64,000 bases of DNA, taken from contig JAWKON010000046.1 of NCBI GenBank assembly GCA_041391125.1, positions 4,011 through 68,010 on the forward strand, written 5' to 3'. Both the position numbers and the translations under genes were made by a program. Under the pieces are notes generated by a model. It saw only the letters and a program-made list of their open reading frames with translations. It ran no database searches and had not been told where the DNA came from. The first letter of the stretch is position 1. Every line of letters starts with the position of its first letter. This document shows positions 57,166 to 64,000 of this stretch, in pieces. Origin of the DNA: JACKBC01 sp041391125 (GTDB lineage: Bacteria > Chloroflexota > Anaerolineae > Caldilineales > Caldilineaceae).

Positions 57166-57238
57166 AACCGCAGATTTCGTGGATTACGCAGATGATTTTG
57201 GCTAAGAATATCTGTGAAATCTGTGGAATCTGTAGTTT
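57166..57238. repeat. Palindromic CAGATT repeat
   Basis: AACCGCAGATTTCGTGGATT (57166 on) faces AATCTGTGG...TCTGTAGTT at the right end. It is open in frame with the binding-protein gene but is a repeat, not part of the protein. Confidence 0.6.
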
Positions 57239-57262
57239 TCTCAGTGTCGTTACGAAATTGGC

Positions 57263-58831
57263 TCATCGTAATTTCTCCATTTGATTGGTTCCATTTGTGT
57301 GGGCGGGCTGCACGCCCGGCGGCGTATGGTGTTCACCATGCAGGGCGCCCTCCGCGCTGGACACCATGTGCAACATCTGCAACTCGGCGGCGTCCACCAT
57401 GCGCTTGATGGCTTTTTGGCGCTCGGTCACAATGGCGTTGACGCCATCGGCAAATTGGGGGTGGTTGTTGATAATCATGTTCATGATGGCGTGGGGCACG
57501 CAGATGACATCCACATCCTCGGCAGCCACGGCGCGGAAGGGGCTGATGGGCCGGTTAAACAGCCCGGTTTCGCCAAACAGATCGCCAGCGTGCAGCCGCG
57601 CAATTTGATGTTCAACACCGGCTGCATCCAGCGCGCGCAGATGCACCGCGCCGCTGAGCAACACGTAGAGCCCGGCTTCCGTATCACCGCTGGCCAATAG
57701 TTCTTCGCTGTGGGCAAAGCAGAGCAAGGTCGCTTCTTGGGCAAGCTGCGCGACCGCGCTGGGCGGCAACTGCTGAAATGTGCCCAGCCCGCGCAGGCGC
57801 GCCGCCAAAGCCGCCGGCGTCAGCTCGGCCTCCTTTTTCACGGTAGGCCCGTCATAATGGAAAAGATCAAAGGCGGGGCTGGGGAAAGATACGTCGTGGC
57901 GCTGGGCGTTGTACCAGACGCGCGTCATAAATTCGTTGTGAATTTCTTCCGTTTGGCCATAGTCGGCAATCCAATAGCGCACCTCATAGCCCATCAACGG
58001 GTCGTCAATCTTGATCACGGCCACTTCCGGCGGCGGGTCGGCCAGAATGCCCGGCGTATTGCGCATGGTGTCGAGCAACATGCGTTTGACTTTGTTGGGC
58101 GGGTTTACGTAAGCCACGTCAATGGCCTGCACCCGCCGCGTCAAGGGGGTGGGGCGGCTGTGGTTCAAAATTGACTCCTGCGCAATGGCGCCGTTGGGAA
58201 TCACCATCAAGTCGCCATCCCACGTTTTGATCAGCGTGGCGCGCCAGTTGACCTCCTGCACACAGCCGGTGGTTTCGCCAATGCGAATCCATTCGCCGGC
58301 TGCAAACGGTTGATTGATCAGCAGCAGCAGCCCGGACACCAGATTGCTCAGCGTGTCTTGCAGCGCAAAGGCGATGACCACCGAGCCAATGCCCAACGTG
58401 GTGGCCAGCTCGCCAATGGGCTGCCCCCACACGTTCTGCACCACGTGCAGCACAATGAGCAGCATTAGCGTATAGCCGGGCAGATTCAACACCAGTCTGG
58501 GTGTACTGTTGTACCAGGTGGCGCGATCTTTGATGGGGCGGAAAAGATTGCGAAAGAGGCGAAAAATGGCGACCACCGTAAACGACCAGAAGAGCGTGGC
58601 CGCCATGCGCAAAGCCAGCGATGCCTCGTCCACCAATATCACGTGGCGCAGCACCAGCAAAATGGCCAATGTCGGCAGAACGGCGTCGCGCATCAACCTG
58701 AGCGGTGCGGCCAGCGGATGCTCCAGCCGGCGCAGGCGGTCGATCCATTCGCTGAGCAGGGTGATGGCCACGGGGAAAAGCACGATCAGCGTCAGGCTCC
58801 AGTAAAAGAGCGGTGTTTGTAATATGTTCAT
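57263..58831 (-). CDS. MscS-type channel with C-terminal cyclic-nucleotide-binding domain
   Basis: 522 residues. Four to five membrane helices. The MscS pore/beta-domain region reads LGIGSVVIAFALQDTLSNLV, GEWIRIGETTGCVQEVNWRA and GDLMVIPNGAIAQESI. The CAP_ED domain (about residues 350-475) includes the binding cassette HAGDLFGETGLFNRPISPFR. It resembles cyclic-nucleotide-gated members of the MscS superfamily. It starts 12 bases after the stop of a sensor cyclase gene, so the cyclase may make its ligand. Confidence 0.85.
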   Translation of the reverse strand: MNILQTPLFYWSLTLIVLFPVAITLLSEWIDRLRRLEHPLAAPLRLMRDAVLPTLAILLVLRHVILVDEASLALRMAATLFWSFTVVAIFRLFRNLFRPIKDRATWYNSTPRLVLNLPGYTLMLLIVLHVVQNVWGQPIGELATTLGIGSVVIAFALQDTLSNLVSGLLLLINQPFAAGEWIRIGETTGCVQEVNWRATLIKTWDGDLMVIPNGAIAQESILNHSRPTPLTRRVQAIDVAYVNPPNKVKRMLLDTMRNTPGILADPPPEVAVIKIDDPLMGYEVRYWIADYGQTEEIHNEFMTRVWYNAQRHDVSFPSPAFDLFHYDGPTVKKEAELTPAALAARLRGLGTFQQLPPSAVAQLAQEATLLCFAHSEELLASGDTEAGLYVLLSGAVHLRALDAAGVEHQIARLHAGDLFGETGLFNRPISPFRAVAAEDVDVICVPHAIMNMIINNHPQFADGVNAIVTERQKAIKRMVDAAELQMLHMVSSAEGALHGEHHTPPGVQPAHTNGTNQMEKLR

Positions 58832-58843
58832 GTGGATGTTTCC

Positions 58844-61036
58844 CTAAGCAACTTCGGCGCGGACGATAGTGGCTGCGGGCGCCCGGTGGGCAGCCATTGC
58901 GGATGCTGCCGCCGCATCCACCGTCGGCGCATCCACCGCTGCATCGCCATCGGCGCCCGTTGCCACGCGATACACCTGAATCTCCTGTTCATAATGGGCA
59001 ACGGGCGGGGCGGGGCGCAGATTAAATTGTTCGTGCACGCGTTTATAGACATTTTCGGTGACCAGAATCGTATTCAATTCGGCCACGGTCTGAATGTGGT
59101 GCGCAATGTTGACGGTTTCACCCCATAGCTCAAATTGAAACTTTTTGGAGCCGACCACGCCCGAGATGACCGGACCGGAATCGATGCCGATCTGCAACGT
59201 CAAGTTTTCATTGCGCTGATGGGCCAGCGCCATGGCCGCCTGCGCAAAATTGACCGTGCGCAGGGCGTGATCCAGGCGGGCGGTGGTTAGGCCGCAGACC
59301 GCCATATAGGTTTCGCCGATGGTTTTGATGCGCTGGAGATCAAAACGTTCCGCCGCTTCATCCAAATGGTTGAAGAGTTCCTCCAGCAGATTGGCGAGGC
59401 CGCCGCCGCATTATGTTTAGACATTTGGGCAAAACCGTGCATGTGGATAAAGATGACCGAAACCTGCTGCAGCTGATCGGCAATGCGCTCGCCCGCTTTG
59501 AGCCGCTGGGCAATGGTGGCGGGCAATATATTGAGCAGCAGCCGCTCATTTTCGGCCACCTGCTCTTCAATCACCTCCTTTGTTGCCGGATGCTCTGCAC
59601 CATTTGGTTGAAATTGTGGGCCAGCTCGCCAAATTCATCATTGGTATGGATGTCGATATGCACGGCGCTTTGGCCATCGCGCAGCCCGCGCACGCCGGTG
59701 GCCAGCGTTTCAATGGGTTTGACAAAGTAAGCGCCAGCAGAATCGCCAGAAAGGAGACGCCCAAAATCAAGCTGACGCCCCAGATGAGCATGTTGTGCTC
59801 CAGCGTATAGACCGGGGCGAAGGCTTCGGCAACGGCAATTTCGGAAAAGAGGCTCCACTCCAGCCCCTCCAGATTGAGCCGCCCATACGAACTCAAGACG
59901 GGCGCGCCGCTGGGGCCATCCACAATGCGCGTATTTGTTTCACCGCTGAATGCGCTCTGCACCGCGTCCGAGGTCACCGGATGCAGCAAAATCGACGAGT
60001 TGTAATTGTCGATCTGGTGGATCGCGGCGGTGGATGCGCCCATGGTGCGCAACATTTCCAAGTAGCTTGGCTTATCTTCCAGCAAAACGCGCATCCGAAC
60101 GCATCAGCTGATCCGAGCCCACCAAATAGGTTTCCCCGGTTTGGCCGAGGCCATCACTGAGCAATTGCCGCCGCCGGTCATAATCCGATTAATGCGGCTC
60201 ACATCGATCTGCATGGCCAAAATGCCCACGGCCTCTGTGCGATCAAAAATGGGGATGCCCACAAAGGCCTCGGCGCACCATAGGAAGGTTCGTACGGGCG
60301 AAAGTCAACAATGATGGGTTTGTCGCGTTCGGGAGCCTCCTGCAACCGCTTGAAGAGAATGCCCAGCCCGCTTTCGCTGTACGGTCCATCGGCCAAACTG
60401 GTAGCAAAATCCACCTCTTTAAAGACGCTGTAAATAATGTTGCCCGAGCGGATATCGATCAGAAAAATGTCATAATAGCCCAGCTCTTCCGCCACTTTGC
60501 GGAACAGGGATGATAGGTCTGATGAAAACGGGCGTACGAACTTGAATCGGCTTCGGCAAAAACATATTCAGCTTTTTGACCCACCGGATAGGGGTTGCTG
60601 ACCGTGTAATGATATTGAAAATAGTTTGGCCACCCGCGCTGGGGATGGTAGAGAATGCGAGGCGCTTTGGCCAGGTTGTCGGCCAGCCGCGGCACAAACT
60701 GCGTGGCATAAAAATCGCACGGCTTGATACTCTTCCTCGCTCAACGACTTTTTCCACCCCTTCCTGATAGCCAATGGAAAAGTTATTCATGGCCTGCACC
60801 ACCATGCGGTCTTCGGCCAACATGCGCACCTGGCTGAAGATGGCGGCAAAATAGGACTCGATCTGGTTGGCCTTGGCCGTTGCGAATGCTGGTCAGCTGA
60901 TTTTTGATGCTCTGTCCAGCGCGTTGCGGCTGCTTTGCCAGCTCAGCAGACCCACCACCAAAATCGATACCAGACTAACCGGCAGCAAAATCATAAGCAG
61001 GCGGGATTTAATACTTAGTTCAGGGAATTGCAGCAT
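58844..61036 (-). CDS. Membrane sensor class III nucleotide cyclase-like protein, frameshifted
   Basis: ATG 61036. N-terminal helix (LLMILLPVSLVSILVVGLLS), Cache-like extracytoplasmic region (YYDIFLIDIRSGNIIYSVFK, IIVDFRPYEPSYG, EWSLFSEIAVAEAF), second helix, HAMP (GLRDGQSAVHIDIHTNDEFG), a linker ENERLLLNILPATIAQRLKAG and a class III cyclase domain (VSVIFIHMHGF, RIKTIGETYMAVCGL, GIDSGPVISGVVGSKKFQFE, WGETVNIAHHIQ). About 730 residues after four or five indels. Both usual metal-binding Asp are changed: F-x-D-x-x-G-F reads FIHMHGF, and L/I-G-D reads IGE. Activity is therefore uncertain. Confidence 0.75.
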
Positions 61037-61799
61037 TGACAGAGGCTCCTGTGTATTGACCCGCAGTAGTTCTCATCGAAGCCATGCGCATTCCGGCGAT
61101 GCAAAAGGCATACCACCAATCGACGAATCAGGATCATGCCAATAGGCGCCAACATGAGTTCGATAAAGGCAATCCTGCGGAAATCGTATCTACTAAGCCC
61201 CTCGAGGCCTGAGCATTCGACTGATCACGCCGAAGTCTTATCGAAGGCCGCCGCTCCCTTCGACAAGCTCAGGGAACAGCGAAGTACCGGAAATCAATAA
61301 ATATTGTGGTGAGGAAGGGTCTGTGGCGTGGAGAAAAACAGCGGCTTTTGTTGCACCGCAATATAGCTTTATCTACAACGCCAGGATGTAACTGCTCAAT
61401 ATATAGGGGCGAGACTAGTGCCGGTTGAGTAGGCCACGGCAGTTTGTGGCCGTATCGAAACCAAACGGGTCTACTGGCCGCTCTTTATTGAGAAGATACG
61501 CCAGGGTGAGGAAATGAGGAATTGCAACACATTCTACATTTTGTAACATAAATTGACAAACACCAAAGCCATCCAATAAATCATGCAACATAGCTGTGCC
61601 GTCAACCGCCGGTCAGCTATAGCGAAAATCAGACGGAAAACTGGACTATGATTTGAATGATTAGATGATGAACGATGATTTTGTATGGCGAAGACGCGGA
61701 AGATAATGACAACGAACACCGCAGACGGAGTCATAGTATTCATAAAATCAAAAAAATCACAGTACAGACAAGGTTTTGTTGAATAGCAACGATTGCCGC
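61037..61799. other. Gap with repeat fragments
   Basis: No gene is seen. 61195-61290 carries CCCTTCGACAAGCTCAGGGA-type repeat sequence related to 41222-41304. 61410-61475 is half of the 160-bp element at 49281-49440. The rest is AT-rich. Confidence 0.5.
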
Positions 61800-61850
61800 T
61801 TGACAAGGGAATTTTCACGTGTTATTCTATTTATGTGAATATTTGCATAA
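61800..61850 (+). promoter_or_regulatory. Promoter and operator of the ArsR/DUF2087 gene
   Basis: TTGACA (61800-61805), 17-base spacer, TATTCT (61823-61828). Directly after it lies the dyad TTATGTGAATATTTGCATAA (61831-61850), centred on AATATT, the expected kind and place of an ArsR-family operator. A related half site occurs before the next gene. Confidence 0.65.
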
Positions 61851-61875
61851 TTAAAATATGCTACGGAGTCATCTC

Positions 61876-63147
61876 ATGTCTTTTTCTCTATTCAATCAAA
61901 TCGCGCCCACGACAGCCCAAGCCACAGTCGCCATTGAGCCGGTCTATAATGTGCTGGTTGGCATGGCGCTGCTCAGTGCGCCCAATCTGAATCGCGAGGA
62001 ACCTTGGCTGGCCGCCACCGCCGCGCGCTTGACCACGGAACAGCTTCGCCATAATCAGCTGGTTTTTGAAGCATTGGGGGCGACGCTTATACCCACAAAA
62101 GAGCACAGCAGTTTTGCAACTTATGTAGATGCACTGGCCGCCCAAAATCCCGCTACGCTGCGCGACCGCATCGCGCTGGATGCCTCTGCCGCGCTGGAGG
62201 AGTCGCTGCGCGCCGAAGCGGCCCAACTTTCGAACGATCCGCCCGCCATGCAGCAAATGATCGTGAACCATTTGCGCACCCTGTGGAAAACCCAATTCGC
62301 CGCCGAGTGGGAACGGAAGCAGTCCAACATGCGCTTTGCCCTGACGCTCAACGAGCGCGCTTGGTCCACTGAATCGCCCAGCGGTCTCTTGCGCGCCTTT
62401 TTGCGCGCCGAGATCCCCGACAGCATCAGCGACCAGCTTGGCGGCGTGCAGCAGATCGTCTTTGTGCCATCGCCCTATGTGCAACTGCACGCCACGCGCT
62501 TTAACCACCCCAGCACGCTCTGGCTCTTTATGTGGGCCGACCCGTGGGTATGGCCCATGCGCAATGAGCCGATTCAGCGCAGTGAAATTGTGTGGCCCGC
62601 CAGCGCCCTGGCCGACGAGACGCGGCTGCGCATTCTGGAACTGCTGGCCGCCCATGAAGAGATGCTGGCCCAGGAGATCATCGCGCTGCTGGATGTGAGC
62701 CAATCCACCGTTTCGCGCCACCTGACCCAATTGCGCAAAGCCGGCTTTATCAGCGAGCAGCGGGCTGGCGACGCCAACAAGCTCTATCGTCTCGAGCCCG
62801 CGCGCATAGGCCAATTCACTTATGCGCTGTCGCAACTGCTCACCGCCGAAAACGCGCAACTGGTTCTGTCCGACGCCCGCCTTGAACAGCCAGCCGCCCT
62901 GCGCCCCTTCCTGGATCGCGACGGTCTGGTGACTGATTGGCCGGCCAAGCGCAAAGGTCATCAGGCGGTGCTGGAGTATCTGATCGCAAAATTTGCGCTG
63001 TCCGAGCGCTACAGCGAGGCCGAGGTCAACACGCTGCTCAACCAGTGGCATACCTATAACGACCCGGCCTATTTGCGCCGCGCGCTGGTCGATTTTGGCT
63101 TACTCAAGCGCACGCCGGATGGCGCGCAGTATTGGCGGGAGGGGTAA
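61876..63147 (+). CDS. ArsR-family regulator with extra N-terminal domain and DUF2087
   Basis: ~423 residues from ATG 61876 (GGAG eight bases before). Residues 1-235 form an uncharacterised domain seen in some ArsR-like proteins (LTLNERAWSTE, VFVPSPYVQLHA). Next an ArsR winged helix (ADETRLRILELLAAHEEMLA, VSQSTVSRHLTQLRKAGFIS), and last DUF2087 (YLIAKFALSERYSEAEVNTL, DPAYLRRALVDFGLL). No metal-binding Cys cluster is visible, so the ligand is unlikely to be arsenic. Autoregulation through the upstream dyad is likely. Confidence 0.8.
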   Translation: MSFSLFNQIAPTTAQATVAIEPVYNVLVGMALLSAPNLNREEPWLAATAARLTTEQLRHNQLVFEALGATLIPTKEHSSFATYVDALAAQNPATLRDRIALDASAALEESLRAEAAQLSNDPPAMQQMIVNHLRTLWKTQFAAEWERKQSNMRFALTLNERAWSTESPSGLLRAFLRAEIPDSISDQLGGVQQIVFVPSPYVQLHATRFNHPSTLWLFMWADPWVWPMRNEPIQRSEIVWPASALADETRLRILELLAAHEEMLAQEIIALLDVSQSTVSRHLTQLRKAGFISEQRAGDANKLYRLEPARIGQFTYALSQLLTAENAQLVLSDARLEQPAALRPFLDRDGLVTDWPAKRKGHQAVLEYLIAKFALSERYSEAEVNTLLNQWHTYNDPAYLRRALVDFGLLKRTPDGAQYWREG

Positions 63148-63175
63148 ATGAATCGCCTGCAAAGACATCAATAGC

Positions 63176-63220
63176 CACAAAAACACAGAGAACACAAAAA
63201 TTTTCTCTGTGTCTTTTGTG
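63176..63220. terminator. Hairpin after the first ArsR gene
   Basis: CACAAAAACACAGAGAA (63176-63192) pairs imperfectly with TTCTCTGTGTCTTTTGTG (63203-63220). Confidence 0.6.
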
Positions 63221-63264
63221 AGCCGGTTGAATCGCAATATTTTTTTGATAGAGCGTTTATGTAT

Positions 63265-63278
63265 TTATGCGAATATTC
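63265..63278 (+). promoter_or_regulatory. Putative operator half-site before the second ArsR gene
   Basis: TTATGCGAATATTC matches 12 of 14 bases with the operator at 61831, followed by GGAGGG and the ATG at 63311. Confidence 0.45.
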
Positions 63279-63310
63279 AAAAATATAGTTTAAAGGAGGG
63301 ATGACAAGCT

Positions 63311-64000
63311 ATGTTTCAAGCACCTCTTCCGCACCAAGTTCCAGAATCCGCCGCCAGTGACACAGAAGAAACGTCTAATCACCGCGTACGCACCGAACCT
63401 ATCCAGCGCAGTGAGGTGTTGGGGCCGCTCAGCATATTGGCGGATGAGACTCGGCTGCGTATTTTAGAGTTGTTGGCTGCCTATGATGATTTGTCTATTC
63501 AAGAACTCACGAATCAGCTCGATCTCGGTCGCGCCATCGTTACAAAGCATGTGAGACAATTGGTCAAAAAACGTTTTATTACTGAAAAACGGCTCTCCAA
63601 TAACGACAAATGTTACCACCTCCAGCGAACCCGCATTGATGATGTATCCCAAACTTTAGCGAAATTACTTTCAGCAGAAAATGCCAGTATGGTTCTCAAT
63701 GACGCACGCGCTAAGGTGGCGCCAGTTCTGCACCCTTACCTGGATCGTCATGGCATAATCATCTCCTGGCCAACGCAGAAGAAGGAACATATTGTTTTGG
63801 AATATCTCATTACCAAATTTCAGCCTGGTGAATCGTATCATGAAAAGAAGGTTAATGAGCGAATCGCGGTCTGGCATACGTGCCAAGATACATTCTATGT
63901 ACGCCGCCGGTTAATCGACTATGGTCTGCTGGCGCGCACACCAAACGGGAGCCGTTACTGGCGCGTTCAACAGCCTAATCTAGCTTGTGATATATCACGC
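63311..64000 (+). CDS. ArsR-family regulator with DUF2087, 3'-truncated by window end
   Basis: The frame from ATG 63311 (behind AAAGGAGGG) is open to the window end. It encodes an ArsR winged helix (ADETRLRILELLAAYDDLSI, DLGRAIVTKHVRQLVKKRFI) and DUF2087 (LEYLITKFQPGESYHEKKVN, YVRRRLIDYGLLARTPNGSR). It is a close paralogue of the gene just upstream but lacks its 235-residue N-terminal domain. Tandem duplication followed by domain loss or gain is likely. Confidence 0.85.
   Translation, partial: MFQAPLPHQVPESAASDTEETSNHRVRTEPIQRSEVLGPLSILADETRLRILELLAAYDDLSIQELTNQLDLGRAIVTKHVRQLVKKRFITEKRLSNNDKCYHLQRTRIDDVSQTLAKLLSAENASMVLNDARAKVAPVLHPYLDRHGIIISWPTQKKEHIVLEYLITKFQPGESYHEKKVNERIAVWHTCQDTFYVRRRLIDYGLLARTPNGSRYWRVQQPNLACDISR

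Noticed and set aside
57120..57266. Longer N-terminus for the amino-acid binding protein
   Set aside because: The upstream in-frame part is translated palindromic repeat, and the signal peptide begins after GTG 57107.
61888..63051. Long minus-strand open frame over the ArsR gene
   Set aside because: Shadow frame; the plus strand encodes recognisable ArsR and DUF2087 domains.

Overview
The window looks like a chromosomal piece of a Chloroflexota bacterium, probably Anaerolineae/Caldilineae-like. This is inferred from the style of the proteins: Thr/Pro-rich secreted proteins with NBR1-type Ig, SH3 and LysM domains, secreted proteins ending in an LPLV tag, an isopentenyl phosphate kinase, and a three-gene Sdh of the b558 type. 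No rRNA or tRNA gene was seen that could confirm it. The sequence is fairly GC-rich except in a few accessory patches. Respiratory and oxidative genes (succinate dehydrogenase, dihaem peroxidases, a cupredoxin, an extradiol dioxygenase) suggest at least facultative aerobic life.

Layout. 1-3.2 kb: 3' part of a very large secreted propeller/dihaem protein. 3.6-4.6 kb: extradiol dioxygenase. 5-6.6 kb: broken Ig/SH3 surface protein. 6.9-13.7 kb: a degenerate Rhs/polymorphic-toxin locus in which a core-tip, toxin, immunity-candidate, second-tip module occurs twice, split by a PIN toxin pair. 13.9-18.1 kb: sdhC-sdhA-sdhB with unusual palindromic repeats between the genes. 18.4-20.8 kb: selA and isopentenyl phosphate kinase. 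21.1-31.1 kb: one long plus-strand operon (rseP, LysM protein, HEAT protein, small protein, TPR protein, FecR-like protein, GT-C glycosyltransferase, Nmad3-like protein, atypical response regulator). 31.4-32.6 kb: LysW-like acidic zinc ribbon overlapping an EamA transporter. 32.7-34.9 kb: PhoB/PhoR-type two-component pair. 34.9-37.5 kb: cdd, rluD, lspA on the minus strand. 37.8-40.6 kb: nitrilase-fold protein, DUF402 protein, hisH, cyclophilin. 42.1-43.9 kb: cupredoxin lipoprotein and dihaem peroxidase. 43.9-45.7 kb: an EcoRV-like restriction-modification system of lower GC. 45.9-49.2 kb: RAM-domain protein, nucleoside hydrolase, secreted metalloprotease, Nudix hydrolase. 49.5-54.7 kb: SDR, GNAT, PIN remnant, small protein, PNPOx-like protein, serine hydrolase. 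55-61 kb: pRiA4b ORF-3-like protein, then a minus-strand signalling cluster (sensor cyclase, cyclic-nucleotide-binding MscS channel, amino-acid binding lipoprotein). 61.8-64 kb: two tandem ArsR/DUF2087 regulators, the second cut by the window end.

Two features run through the whole window. First, many conserved genes (sdhA/B/C, selA, ipk, lspA, rluD and others) are split by single-base frameshifts, concentrated at 5-20.8, 35.9-37.5, 49.5-54.7 and 58.8-61 kb, while the stretches between are intact. Local uncorrected sequencing error explains this better than real decay, except in the Rhs locus. Second, most gaps between genes hold long imperfect palindromes or short mobile-like repeats, some of which supply the stop codon of the gene beside them.

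The most promising systems are the cyclase/cyclic-nucleotide-gated channel pair, the twice-repeated Rhs tip/toxin/immunity module, the LysW-like protein with a poly-acidic tail, and the autoregulated ArsR/DUF2087 paralogues.
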